Source: Candidatus Methanophagales archaeon
Lineage (GTDB): Archaea; Halobacteriota; Syntropharchaeia; Alkanophagales; Methanospirareceae
Reading direction: 5' to 3'
Assembly (NCBI GenBank): GCA_029241965.1
Contig: JAPWVK010000113.1
Location: 1-39,623, forward strand
Length of the DNA stretch: 39,623 nt
Both the position numbers and the translations under genes were made by a program. The notes beneath the pieces are model-generated. The model made no database searches and had not been told where the DNA came from. It was given only the letters and a program-made list of their open reading frames with translations. This document shows, piece by piece, positions 24,450 to 33,205 of the stretch (positions are counted from its first letter, which is position 1; each line of letters begins with the position of its first letter).

Positions 24450-25421
24450 TTAATCACCCATTTCTTTCATTTTTATAACTACTTCTAAAGTATCTTTCGC
24501 AGTATAAATGTTACTCAAAGGTTCAATTCTATTCTCAACGCAACTTAAAAAATGTTTCAACTCCTCTAAATACGAATTGTTTTGGTCTATTTCATATTTT
24601 TTCATTATTAACTCCTTAGAGTCAACATCATAAAATTCGAGAATATTATCTTTAAATATCCATTTGATGCTCCCTTTTTCACCTACAACCTTACAATATC
24701 GACTATATCCTCTCTCAATCATATTTAAATGGATACTGGCTATGATGCCATTTTCAAATCCAAAAATTGCCTCTGCAACATCTTCAACGTTTATCTCTAA
24801 ATCACTAACTTTGTCATGGATTGTTTTAACTTCTTTGACTTTATTATTAGCAAGCCACAGAACATAATCTATCTCATGAGAGCCATCTAATATTATTCCC
24901 CCACCCAATTCTTTAATTGCTGTATAACTTTTACGATAATCCTGCCAGGGCTTCCAATCTGGTAAGTATTGACCAACCTCCGCTCTAATGTAATAAATTT
25001 TTCCTAATATTCCCTCCTCTATATACGATTTTAATTTTCTCATGCCGAAATTGAATCTTTGATTATATCCCACCATTATTATTAAGTTACTGTCCTCCTT
25101 TGCGTTTATCAGTTCATCTACATGCTCTAAGTTGTGACTCAAAGGTTTTTCTATAAATAAATCCAACCTTTTCTTTGCTAATTCTAACGCCATAGGAATG
25201 TGATAGATTGGTGGCGTTAGTATAAAAGCAACATCATAACCTTTAGATGATAAGGCACCTTTAAAATCATTAAAAGTTTCTTTTATCTCAAAGTTCTTCT
25301 TAACATAGCCTAAATTAGCATCACTTATATCTACTACATCTATATCCTCGTAACCTAAATTGTTTAAATTGTTTATATGCCTTCTTCCGATAGATCCCGC
25401 ACCGATTACTAATATCTCCAT
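24450..25421 (-). CDS. Gfo/Idh/MocA family oxidoreductase
   Basis: A 323-residue NAD(P)-dependent oxidoreductase: N-terminal Rossmann MEILVIGAGSIGRRHINNL, the family EKPLSH motif with its catalytic-region lysine (DLFIEKPLSHN), and a GGGIILDGSHEIDYVLWL helix in the C-terminal domain. The family oxidises or reduces sugars and sugar acids. In NulO-type loci such genes accompany SpsF and the class III aminotransferase, probably forming the keto group that is then aminated (inference). It overlaps the GH88-like gene by 13 nt. Confidence 0.87.
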   Translation of the reverse strand: MEILVIGAGSIGRRHINNLNNLGYEDIDVVDISDANLGYVKKNFEIKETFNDFKGALSSKGYDVAFILTPPIYHIPMALELAKKRLDLFIEKPLSHNLEHVDELINAKEDSNLIIMVGYNQRFNFGMRKLKSYIEEGILGKIYYIRAEVGQYLPDWKPWQDYRKSYTAIKELGGGIILDGSHEIDYVLWLANNKVKEVKTIHDKVSDLEINVEDVAEAIFGFENGIIASIHLNMIERGYSRYCKVVGEKGSIKWIFKDNILEFYDVDSKELIMKKYEIDQNNSYLEELKHFLSCVENRIEPLSNIYTAKDTLEVVIKMKEMGD

Positions 25422-26557
25422 CTATCTTTCCCTTTAAATCCAAAATTCGATTTGACTAACGCTTCCATATAATAATAATTCCCAAAAATTAAACTGCTGT
25501 CCGTAGCAATATTATTAGTTTTATCAAAACAGCCATGTAGTAAAATACCTTGAGAAGAGTTATCTGCGAGATAATTTTTAGAAAGGGTTTCTAATATCTT
25601 ATACGGCATTTCTTCGTATTTTTCTGCTCTTGTTTTGTCCGGCTCAACATTTGATAAGTCCACTAATCCAGAAGCAGTTATAGCTGCCGCGGAACTATCT
25701 TTTATCGTATTTGGTATCTCAGGGTCGTTAAAATCCCAATACGTAACATAATTTGGTAGGCAATTTGCTATATAATAATTGGCAAGTCTTCCCACTGTTA
25801 TTAAGAACTCTTTCTCTTTCGCATATTTATACGCCAATGCGAACCCATAAATGCCCCATCCTTGTCCTCGCGACCAACAACTTTCATCGTTATATCCTTG
25901 CAGAGTGTATTTTCTCTTTACCTGTCCCGTATCCAGATCAAATTCTATTACGTGATATGTTGACCCATCCTCTCTAATAAAATGTTGCATTGTTGTGGCG
26001 GCATGTTTATAAGCTACATCATAATACTTTTGGTTGCCTGTTTTCTCATACACCCACCACAATAAAGGTAAATTCATCATTGTATCAATAGCAGTTAAGC
26101 CGCTTTCTTGTAGATCCCCTGAAACAGTTATAGCACCTATTTCATCATTGAATCTTGACAGAAGCGAATCAGCAGCAGTCAAAGCAACTCTCTTAAAATA
26201 TCCATCTTTCGTTATGTCGTATCCAACACAGAAAGAAGGATAGAAAAGAAACCCTAAATCATGAATTTTGTTGCTATTCTTCCGAGGTTCGATTAACTTG
26301 CACAGTTCATAAGCTTTCCTCTTAAATTTATTATTTTTGGTGACTTTGTATGCCAGCCAGAGCATTCCAATCCAGAAACCATTGCACCAGTATCCATCAC
26401 TAAAAATCTCTAAGTCCCAATCCTCCTCTTTGCAGAGTTCCCATTTACCATTGACAGTAACAAATGGAAAAGAATCGTTTAACTCTTCCATATTCTTTTC
26501 TATCTTACTTAATGCATAATCCAAAGCTTGTTTGTAAACTTTCTCCGCGGTATTCAT
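25409..26557 (-). CDS. GH88-like unsaturated glucuronyl hydrolase
   Basis: A 382-residue (alpha/alpha)6-barrel protein of the glycoside hydrolase 88 family. Both catalytic-type aspartates are present, Asp100 in IHDLGFLFYPSF and Asp158 in AIDTMMNLPLLWW. The substrate-site segments CWSRGQGWGIYGFALAY and DSSAAAITASGL are intact. Family members hydrate 4,5-unsaturated uronic acid residues from lyase-cut polysaccharides. No signal peptide is visible, so it should be cytoplasmic. A degradative-type enzyme inside a biosynthetic operon is unusual; it may act on an intracellular unsaturated sugar intermediate or edit glycans (inference). Confidence 0.82.
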   Translation of the reverse strand: MNTAEKVYKQALDYALSKIEKNMEELNDSFPFVTVNGKWELCKEEDWDLEIFSDGYWCNGFWIGMLWLAYKVTKNNKFKRKAYELCKLIEPRKNSNKIHDLGFLFYPSFCVGYDITKDGYFKRVALTAADSLLSRFNDEIGAITVSGDLQESGLTAIDTMMNLPLLWWVYEKTGNQKYYDVAYKHAATTMQHFIREDGSTYHVIEFDLDTGQVKRKYTLQGYNDESCWSRGQGWGIYGFALAYKYAKEKEFLITVGRLANYYIANCLPNYVTYWDFNDPEIPNTIKDSSAAAITASGLVDLSNVEPDKTRAEKYEEMPYKILETLSKNYLADNSSQGILLHGCFDKTNNIATDSSLIFGNYYYMEALVKSNFGFKGKDRWRY

Positions 26558-26558
26558 G

Positions 26559-27086
26559 TCATCTCTCCCCTTTTAATTCAAAGTAAGAGAAAAGTTCCCT
26601 CTTGTCATTATCGGAAAATTCTCTCTTCTTTAATAAAGATACTATCTCTATCAGTTCATCCCTTTGTATTATTCCTTTTAGAATGCACGCTTCCAAAAAG
26701 GTTAGAAAATCATAAACATGCTCCACACTTTCATTTATCGCCATCTTCCCAAGGTACTTATCGTCGCTCAATAAAATCATCTTCCTCATTTTCGCAACTG
26801 CTATACATTCAGAATCTGCAATACTCAGCCCATATTCGGTTTTTAATTTATGTGCATATTGTAACTCTTTCCGGCGGAGAGGCACAACAAAAATGAACTT
26901 CCCTCCACCTATCTCATCAAAATACACAGATTCTTTGATTCTTTTGACGAATTTAGCCTCTCCTGTTTTTTCTATCTCGTTGAGAACAGAAGGAGTCATA
27001 ATTATATCCCTAAAAACCGTAGGTAATAGATCCAACCGGTCTATCTTTGCTAAAGAACTCAGGATACAAGTATCAATGACGGTCAT
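26559..27086 (-). CDS. PIN-domain (DUF3368-type) toxin
   Basis: A 175-residue PIN-like protein: N-terminal acidic VIDTCILSSLAKIDRL, the central GLSIADSECIAVAK and LLSDDKYLG provide the conserved Asp/Glu set of a metal-dependent RNase, as in DUF3368 proteins. It pairs with the UPF0175 gene that overlaps its start (ATGA), a VapBC-like toxin-antitoxin unit. It ends 1 nt before the GH88 start and so sits in the same transcript. Confidence 0.82.
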   Translation of the reverse strand: MTVIDTCILSSLAKIDRLDLLPTVFRDIIMTPSVLNEIEKTGEAKFVKRIKESVYFDEIGGGKFIFVVPLRRKELQYAHKLKTEYGLSIADSECIAVAKMRKMILLSDDKYLGKMAINESVEHVYDFLTFLEACILKGIIQRDELIEIVSLLKKREFSDNDKRELFSYFELKGER

Positions 27087-27388
27087 CGCATCATCTGTGA
27101 AAGTGCACGGGCTGCCGTTTTTCTGTTTTTCGTGAAGCCCCTTTTTATTTCTATGCCTTTATCTGCTAAAACCCTCTTCATCTCTTCTATATTTAATCCC
27201 GCTAACTCCGCAGCTTTAGAAATTGACACTTCTTCTTTTTTGTATAGCTCGACAGCCGCTGCAATTTTCATCTCTTTTCTAAGCTCAAAAAAAGCCCTTA
27301 TTGCATCGTCAATGAATTCCGCCCTATTTGGATAATATCCCCCTTTTATGAGCGCGTCAACCTGCTTTTCTACTATGCTTGTTTTCAT
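27083..27388 (-). CDS. UPF0175 family antitoxin
   Basis: A ~101-residue protein. The N-terminal half looks like a ribbon-helix-helix regulator (SIVEKQVDALIKGGYYPNRA). The C-terminal half has the UPF0175 helix-turn-helix motif VSISKAAELAGLNIEEMKRV and a short LADKGIEIKRG tail. It overlaps the toxin gene by 4 nt. ATG 27388 is chosen over the GTG at 27397. Confidence 0.82.
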   Translation of the reverse strand: MKTSIVEKQVDALIKGGYYPNRAEFIDDAIRAFFELRKEMKIAAAVELYKKEEVSISKAAELAGLNIEEMKRVLADKGIEIKRGFTKNRKTAARALSQMMR

Positions 27389-27423
27389 TACTATCACTAT
27401 TACTTTTAGTTTAAATAAATATC

Positions 27424-28557
27424 TTAAACCGTTCCAAAATCTTTTACAGTTTCAATTACAGTAAGAACCTCATCCTCGGTCATCTTTGAAAACAACGGAA
27501 GCGTAACAATCTTGCTAAACACCTCCTCTGTTACCGGGAAATCACCTGAATTAATATTAAAATGTTCCTGATAATACGAAAACCTGTAAATCGGGATATA
27601 ATGAAGATTCACCCCTATATTTCTTCCCCTCATCTTCCGGAAAAACTCATCTCTATTTATCCCATTCAATAAAACCGTATAAATATGCCATGCAGGTTTA
27701 ACGTAAGCTTTAACAATTGGCGTCTCTATTTCAGGTATAGCCTCAAAAGCCTTGTTATACCTTCTCACAATCTCTTCCCGCATCCTTAAAAACTCATCCA
27801 ATTTCTTCAATTGTGAAATTCCCAATGCCGCTTGGAAATCTGTTATCCGATAATTTCTGCCAAGAAATTTCAAATCATACGCCCACCCGGCTTCCGGTCC
27901 AAATCTATCCAAAGCACTTTTGTCAATTCCATGGTTTCTTAGCATCTTTAACCTTTCATAAAAATCTTTGTTATTTGTGACTACCACTCCTCCCTCGCCA
28001 GTTGTTATATGCTTTACCGGATGAAAACTGAACACAGTCACATCAGCAAAGTTTCCTATTTTCTTACCTTTGTATTCCGCACCAATCGCGTGACTCGCAT
28101 CCTCAATTAAATATAAATCACTTTCTTCAGCAATATCCTTTATTTCTTCAATATCACATGGATGTCCTGCATAATCAACATAAATTATCGCTTTTGTTTT
28201 GTCTGTTATCTTTTTCCTGATTTCCTCTGGATTTATATTTCTCGTTTCCTTTTCTATATCCGCAAAAATTGGCTTTAGATTGTTATACAATACCGCATTT
28301 GATGTTGCTACAAAAGTAAAAGGTGTTGTAATAATTTCAGAACCTCTTGGCAGATTTAAAGTTTGAACCGCAATGTCCAACGCACTCGTTCCGGAATTAA
28401 CGGCAACTGCATATTTGCAGCCAACATATTCGCATAGGGCATTCTCAAACTCTTCTATTTTTGGTCCTGTGGTAATCCAATCACTTTTTAAAACTGCTAC
28501 TACTTCTTCTATATCCTCTTCGTCTATCCATTGATGTCCGTAAGGTATGAATTTCAT
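27424..28557 (-). CDS. pseC: PseC-type nucleotide-sugar aminotransferase (DegT family)
   Basis: A 377-residue DegT/DnrJ aminotransferase. The active-site segment FSFHPVKHITTGEGG retains Lys182 and matches the PseC signature; LYLIEDASHAIGAEYKG stacks on the cofactor. PseC aminates UDP-4-keto-6-deoxy-L-AltNAc with glutamate to form the 4-amino sugar on the way to pseudaminic acid. LegC-type substrates are equally possible, since the upstream dehydratase and SDR do not settle stereochemistry. The start overlaps the SDR gene by 4 nt. Confidence 0.8.
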   Translation of the reverse strand: MKFIPYGHQWIDEEDIEEVVAVLKSDWITTGPKIEEFENALCEYVGCKYAVAVNSGTSALDIAVQTLNLPRGSEIITTPFTFVATSNAVLYNNLKPIFADIEKETRNINPEEIRKKITDKTKAIIYVDYAGHPCDIEEIKDIAEESDLYLIEDASHAIGAEYKGKKIGNFADVTVFSFHPVKHITTGEGGVVVTNNKDFYERLKMLRNHGIDKSALDRFGPEAGWAYDLKFLGRNYRITDFQAALGISQLKKLDEFLRMREEIVRRYNKAFEAIPEIETPIVKAYVKPAWHIYTVLLNGINRDEFFRKMRGRNIGVNLHYIPIYRFSYYQEHFNINSGDFPVTEEVFSKIVTLPLFSKMTEDEVLTVIETVKDFGTV

Positions 28558-29486
28558 AGTTCAGCACTCTTTATCCACTTTTTAGTTTTCTCAAATCCTT
28601 CTTCTAATGATATTTTTGGCTCCCATCCCAATAATTCCTTTGCTTTTGTGTGATCACACAGCAACTTAGGAATCTCGCTCTGCGGATGGTGATGTTTAAC
28701 ATGCTTTATCCTTTCAACATCTTTACAAATCAAAACCGCTAAATCCTTTATTGCAATATCCTTGCCAGAACCCGCGTTTATTACCGCTCCAACTGCTTTT
28801 TCGTTGAAGGCTGCCTCAACGATAAACTCAGCACAATCTTCAACATAAAGAAGATCTCGTGTCTGCGTGCCATCACCAAAAACGTTAAGTACTTTTCCTT
28901 CCAGAAGCGACCTGATAAATATACTCACTACTCCACCTTCCATGTTGCTTTTTTGATACGGACCATAAGTATTGAACGGTCTGGTAATCACAACTGGCAA
29001 ACCATAAGCATGGAAATAGGACAAAGCCAAGTTCTCAGCCGCTAATTTCGAGCCGGCATAAGGTGATTTTGGATTCAACGGATGCTCTTCGTTAATAGCC
29101 TCTGATGAACTCAAATCATAAACCATACAAGTTCCTATCAAAACCACTTTAACATCCTTCTTTCTTGCCTCTTCCAGAATGTTAAAAGTTCCGTTCACAT
29201 TTACATCGTAATACCTCTGCGGGTTCTCTATACTCTCCTGAACGTTTATTGCCGCTGCTGTATGGATGCAAATATCCACATCTTTAAATAGATTCTCCAT
29301 CATCTCCTTATTTCTCACATCTCCTAAAATAAATTCAAACTTCGGATTATCTCTAAACTCTTCAATATTCTCTGCTCTTCCGTTAGAGAGGTCATCTAAA
29401 ACACATACGTCATGTCCATCATCCAGCAGTCTTTTCACAATCCATCTTCCGATGAATCCCGCGCCGCCCGTTACCAGGATATTCAT
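28554..29486 (-). CDS. NAD-dependent epimerase/dehydratase (extended SDR)
   Basis: A 310-residue extended SDR with TGGAGFIG, Asp-Asp at the end of beta-2, a Thr-Cys region VVLIGTCMVYD where Ser/Thr is expected, and the catalytic YAGSK. GDGTQTRDLLYVEDCAE is the usual sugar-nucleotide-binding motif. It could be an epimerase such as a UDP-GlcNAc/GalNAc or LegB-like dehydratase; motif inspection does not decide. It overlaps pseC, so it should act in the same pathway. A strong aaggtgg site precedes the ATG. Confidence 0.85.
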   Translation of the reverse strand: MNILVTGGAGFIGRWIVKRLLDDGHDVCVLDDLSNGRAENIEEFRDNPKFEFILGDVRNKEMMENLFKDVDICIHTAAAINVQESIENPQRYYDVNVNGTFNILEEARKKDVKVVLIGTCMVYDLSSSEAINEEHPLNPKSPYAGSKLAAENLALSYFHAYGLPVVITRPFNTYGPYQKSNMEGGVVSIFIRSLLEGKVLNVFGDGTQTRDLLYVEDCAEFIVEAAFNEKAVGAVINAGSGKDIAIKDLAVLICKDVERIKHVKHHHPQSEIPKLLCDHTKAKELLGWEPKISLEEGFEKTKKWIKSAEL

Positions 29487-29545
29487 ATTACCACCTTGGC
29501 TTATAGACTTGTTTCACCAACGAATTTTTACTATCACCCCATATC

Positions 29546-29869
29546 TCACACATCTTTATAGGTACGGTGCCCCCTCAGCTCAGATAAGAACCTAAAACCT
29601 TTTATAAAATCACGTGCATCAAGATTTAACGGAATTCCAAAATCCTCGATCATTGCCATGAATTTTCTCTTTGGCAGCCCTGCAACCTCCGCAGCTTTTC
29701 CCAATGATATTTTGCCTTCTACATACGCTTTTACTGCTTTTCTCGTTCTATACTCCTTTATAAATTTCTCGATAGACATATACGCCAATTCTTCTGGTGA
29801 GATGCTGACCTCCCTCGATATCTTCCTCAGCCACTCATCATATTCCTCTTTTAGCTTTATTTCCAGCAT
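29546..29869 (-). CDS. UPF0175 family antitoxin
   Basis: A 107-residue protein with the UPF0175 motif KISLGKAAEVAGLPKRKFMAMIEDFGIPL after an N-terminal helical segment (key residues at ~54-80). It is the partner of the PIN toxin encoded just upstream on the same strand; the genes overlap by 32 nt. Here the order is toxin first, the reverse of the 27 kb pair. Confidence 0.8.
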   Translation of the reverse strand: MLEIKLKEEYDEWLRKISREVSISPEELAYMSIEKFIKEYRTRKAVKAYVEGKISLGKAAEVAGLPKRKFMAMIEDFGIPLNLDARDFIKGFRFLSELRGHRTYKDV

Positions 29870-30359
29870 CTTTTAATACCGCCTTTGCTTTATCTATTAC
29901 TTCCTCCTTTAAAACCTTTCTCAATATTTCCAATAATTTATAAGCTTTGTCTTTATTAATCTTTTCCGTTAGATATGCATCAATCATGATGTTTACAGAT
30001 GAGATGTATTTCAGATTAAAGCGATCCATCACATGATATACTTTTGAATCATCTATCAATACGATACAATCTCCTCTCTCCATTGCGTATGCTATGCTCT
30101 CTATTTCTCCAGAAGATACACTGATTTCATGTTTGATCTCTTCTCGGATTGTCTTAGGCTTTACGATCCGGATATTCCCTTCGGTTGAAAGTTTCTCGAA
30201 TAAATCCGCATCTTCTGCAAACCCTTTCCCCTCCAATATCTCTTCTTTAACCTTTGGTGTCACAAGTACAGAAAAATTCTCGATCAAATAGTTGGTAAGG
30301 TCCACCCTAAACACGTTTATCCACGAAGACGTATCTATTATAATCTTTATTTTTTGCAT
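29838..30359 (-). CDS. PIN-domain (DUF3368-type) toxin
   Basis: A 173-residue PIN-like protein: KIIIDTSSWINVFRV at the N-terminus, VSSGEIESIAYAMERGDCIV and LIDDSKVYHVMDRF as the remaining acidic-site elements. It is paired with UPF0175. It is only distantly similar to the 26.6 kb PIN protein, so the two pairs arrived independently and not by recent duplication (inference). Tandem acidic residues and helices near the C-terminus (EVIDKAKAVLKDAG) extend into the overlap with the antitoxin. Confidence 0.8.
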   Translation of the reverse strand: MQKIKIIIDTSSWINVFRVDLTNYLIENFSVLVTPKVKEEILEGKGFAEDADLFEKLSTEGNIRIVKPKTIREEIKHEISVSSGEIESIAYAMERGDCIVLIDDSKVYHVMDRFNLKYISSVNIMIDAYLTEKINKDKAYKLLEILRKVLKEEVIDKAKAVLKDAGNKAKRGI

Positions 30360-30441
30360 CTTCTATTATTTCTCTTTTATTTTCATCACACTATTCATCT
30401 CTCTACGGTTTGATAGCTTTTTTCCAATCCTTTATACACCT

Positions 30442-30702
30442 TCAACCAACCCCTTTTCCCCTCTCCTCATCTTTTGCTTTTAAAAATCTCGTTGCCGCTA
30501 TTATCGTTAACCCCGCTAGCTTTCCCTTCTCATCGTAATTCCTTACGATTCCGTTCTCGTCTTCTTCGTGTTCCACCACCTTTGGCGGATATGTAAAATT
30601 CATATATAGCACATCAGCGTCTTCATCGTAATCTATCCAAATCCTTCTTTGCCGTGACCTAACCACATGCGGAATCATTTTGATTATTTCTACTTCTCCC
30701 AT
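30442..30702 (-). CDS. DUF2283 family protein
   Basis: An 86-residue protein with the DUF2283 pattern: RIWIDYDEDADVLYMNF, HEEDENGIVRNYDEKG and KLAGLTIIAATRFL. The family is common in archaea and bacteria, often beside DUF4258 genes, and is thought to be antitoxin-like. No partner is adjacent here. The ATG follows an SD-like gaggggag. Confidence 0.82.
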   Translation of the reverse strand: MGEVEIIKMIPHVVRSRQRRIWIDYDEDADVLYMNFTYPPKVVEHEEDENGIVRNYDEKGKLAGLTIIAATRFLKAKDEERGKGVG

Positions 30703-30833
30703 ATCACTCCCCTCTTTACGATTTTATCTACCTTTGAAGTTTTGTATGCCGTGATAATGAGAAGTGGTAATATGGGTCCATCTCTCACTCGTTAATCTAA
30801 TCAAGACCTCATTTTTAGATTTCATTACCAATA

Positions 30834-31880
30834 TCATTTTACTTCCTCTATCAAATTTTCTCGATATAATATCCCTTTTATTTCTTCCCTGGTAAGGTGC
30901 TTTACATCCTTTGAGGTATACGCCTTAACCTCAGTTATTTCTGATACCGAAGGGTAAGAGGATTTATCAATATGAGACAGCTCTTTCATTTCCGGAAGCA
31001 CAATAAACATATCTTCACTTTCCAAAGCTCTTCTCGCTTCATCTTCTGTCATTAACTCTTCGTATAATTTCTCTCCCGGTTTGGTGCCTATTAGTTTCAG
31101 TTTAATCTCATTTGGAGAGTATCCGCAATTTTGAGCTAATTCATCAATCATAACCTCCGCTAAATCCGTTATTTTTAGCGCCCTCATTTTGAAAACAAAT
31201 ATTTCACCTCTTTGCGCGAGCCCTGTCGCTTTAAAAAGTAGATCAATCGCTTCTCGCATGGGCATGATGAATCGGGTCATTTCATTATTAGTTATGGTTA
31301 CAGGTCCTCCGTGCTCAATCTGTTTTTTAAATAAAGGAATAATGGAACCTCTCGAACCGAGAACATTACCAAATCTCACGCTTGAAAATATTGTTTTTCT
31401 TGCACCTTTATAGTAGTTTGCAGAAGTGATTAACCTCTCTGCTAAGAGTTTTGTAGCACCCATTACATTAGTGGGGTTAACTGCTTTGTCACTGCTTGTG
31501 AATATCACCTTTTCAACTTCTTCATCCATAGCACCATCAATTAAATTCTGTATCCCAATCACATTGGTTTTTACTGCCTCAAAAGGATTGTATTCGCAAG
31601 CCAACACGTGTTTTAGTGCCGCGGTATGAAAAATAATATCTATATCTTCTATAGCGCGAGACAAACGCTCTTTATCTCGGATATCACCCAATAGAAACCT
31701 GACATTCTCGTGATCTTCATATTCTTGTTGTAACTCGAATTGTTTCGTTTCGTCTACGTCTAATATTCGCACTACTTTAGGCTCATACTTTAATATCTCT
31801 TGGACAATTTCCTGTCCTATTGAACCTGTGCCGCCAGTGATCAGGATTTTTTTGTTTTTCATCTTTTCACTTTGCTTCAT
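30834..31880 (-). CDS. PseB/CapD-type nucleotide-sugar 4,6-dehydratase
   Basis: A 348-residue polysaccharide-biosynthesis SDR with ILITGGTGSIGQ, the IIFHTAALKHV block and SSDKAVNPTNVMGATK. Here the usual YxxxK tyrosine is Met140 with Lys144, the SMK variant known from WbpM/CapD-type dehydratases. The family converts UDP-GlcNAc to a 4-keto-6-deoxy sugar, with or without C5 inversion. With PseC downstream this is the expected first step of a diamino sugar. The 5' end overlaps the small upstream gene by 4 nt; MKNKK at 31862 is an alternative start. Confidence 0.85.
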   Translation of the reverse strand: MKQSEKMKNKKILITGGTGSIGQEIVQEILKYEPKVVRILDVDETKQFELQQEYEDHENVRFLLGDIRDKERLSRAIEDIDIIFHTAALKHVLACEYNPFEAVKTNVIGIQNLIDGAMDEEVEKVIFTSSDKAVNPTNVMGATKLLAERLITSANYYKGARKTIFSSVRFGNVLGSRGSIIPLFKKQIEHGGPVTITNNEMTRFIMPMREAIDLLFKATGLAQRGEIFVFKMRALKITDLAEVMIDELAQNCGYSPNEIKLKLIGTKPGEKLYEELMTEDEARRALESEDMFIVLPEMKELSHIDKSSYPSVSEITEVKAYTSKDVKHLTREEIKGILYRENLIEEVK

Positions 31881-32104
31881 CGCATCGTTCCAAGCCAGAA
31901 GATATAATCAGGGTCTTTCAACTTTTCAACGAGTGCCGATAGTTTCTCCACAAGCGATGCATTTACTATGCCTCCACGATGTTTCGCATACCAAAGCGAA
32001 GCCCTGAAAAGTGCCTTGTCAGAAGGATTCAAATATTTCCGGTTGCCGTTCCTGAGACCCTTCCAGAAGATTGTGAAAAGGTCCACGTAGGTTATATCTG
32101 ACAT
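31877..32104 (-). CDS. Small conserved-looking protein of unknown function
   Basis: A 75-residue ORF (101 if a start at 32182 is used) with SDITYVDLFTIFWKGLRNGN, KALFRASLWYAKHRGGIVNA and a helical SLVEKLSALVEKLK end. I do not recognise a named family. A TATA box 23 nt before ATG 32104 and the ATGA overlap with the dehydratase make it a likely real gene heading that operon. Confidence 0.55.
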   Translation of the reverse strand: MSDITYVDLFTIFWKGLRNGNRKYLNPSDKALFRASLWYAKHRGGIVNASLVEKLSALVEKLKDPDYIFWLGTMR

Positions 32105-32126
32105 AGGTATTATTTTTAATTTCGTA

Positions 32127-32135
32127 CTATATAAA
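32127..32135 (-). promoter_or_regulatory. Archaeal TATA box heading the PseB-type operon
   Basis: The minus strand reads TTTATATAG, 23 nt before ATG 32104. The geometry suggests a leaderless transcript that carries the small ORF and the PseB/CapD-type gene. Confidence 0.5.
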
Positions 32136-32212
32136 TGTTGTTTTGGCGGATAGTACCTTGCGTAAGCAAGATACCGCTTCATTTGACGGTAAAGTTTATA
32201 GCATTATTTCTC

Positions 32213-33205
32213 TTAAAACCGTTCTATCGTCCTCATCAGCCCTACTTCTAATTCCACTTTGGGTCCCCAACCCAAAAGCTTTTTTGCTTTGCTTATGTCT
32301 GGGTTCCTCCTCTGAGGATCGTCTTTGGGCAAAGGATGAAATTCCATTTTCGAAGAAGAGTTGGTTAACTCATTTATCAATTTTGCGAGTGATAAAATTG
32401 TTATTTCTTTAGTACTTCCTATATTTACCACTTCTCCTTTTGCTCCTTCAGAAAAAGCAAGTTTTAACAAGCCTTCTACCTGGTCCGTGACATAGCAGAA
32501 ACTCCTTGTTTGTGTTCCCTCACCAAAAATTGTTATCGGGTTATTACCTAATGCCTGCTCTACAAAGCGAGGAATAACTCTTCCATAAACGCCTTCCGCT
32601 CTCATCCTCGGACCGTAGGTATTGAAAATACGTGCTATTCTTGTATCCAGACCATGTTGATTTTTATATGCAATTACATAGGATTCACCACATCGCTTCG
32701 CCTCGTCATAACAGCTCCTCGGTCCAATTGGATTCACATTTCCTCTGTATTCCTCGGTTGTCGGTATCTCATTAGCATCACCGTAGATCTCAGAGGTGGA
32801 GGTATAAAGAAATCGAGCCCCGTGCTCTTTCGCTATGCCCAGAGCGACCCAGATCCCCAAAGTGTTTGCCTTGAGAATTTGAATGGGGTATTTCTCAAAC
32901 TCAAAAGGAGATGCTCTGCTCGCTAAATGCATCACTACATCTATTGGCACATCAAAAAATATTGGTTGTGTTATGTCATGTTCGATGAACTTGAAATTTC
33001 CTTTATCCCTCATAGAGGATATATTGGATTCCAAACCACTTGCGAGATTATCCAGACAAGTCACTTTCGCTCCTTGCTCTACAAGGACTTCACAAATCCA
33101 AGAGCCTAAAAAACCTGCTCCTCCTGTGACTAAAACATTCTTGTCTCCAATGCTCTTGCTTATCTTTCCAAGATTTCTTATTATTTCTTCAATGTCCTTC
33201 TTCAT
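32213..33205 (-). CDS. UDP-glucuronate decarboxylase-like SDR (UDP-xylose synthase type)
   Basis: About 330 residues. It has VLVTGGAGFLGSW, the UXS-type YTSTSEIYGD, EEYRGNVNPIGPRSCYDEAK with catalytic Tyr and Lys, and FNTYGPRM. These match UDP-glucuronic acid decarboxylases, which turn UDP-GlcA into UDP-xylose through a 4-keto intermediate. The two genes upstream supply UDP-Glc and UDP-GlcA, so the three form a short pathway. ATG 33205 has an aggtg site and is preferred to GTG 33214; it overlaps the end of galU by 17 nt. Confidence 0.85.
   Translation of the reverse strand: MKKDIEEIIRNLGKISKSIGDKNVLVTGGAGFLGSWICEVLVEQGAKVTCLDNLASGLESNISSMRDKGNFKFIEHDITQPIFFDVPIDVVMHLASRASPFEFEKYPIQILKANTLGIWVALGIAKEHGARFLYTSTSEIYGDANEIPTTEEYRGNVNPIGPRSCYDEAKRCGESYVIAYKNQHGLDTRIARIFNTYGPRMRAEGVYGRVIPRFVEQALGNNPITIFGEGTQTRSFCYVTDQVEGLLKLAFSEGAKGEVVNIGSTKEITILSLAKLINELTNSSSKMEFHPLPKDDPQRRNPDISKAKKLLGWGPKVELEVGLMRTIERF

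Noticed and set aside
30834-31880. Met140 in place of the SDR tyrosine as a sign of inactivity
   Set aside because: The SMK triad is an established active variant in WbpM/CapD-type dehydratases.
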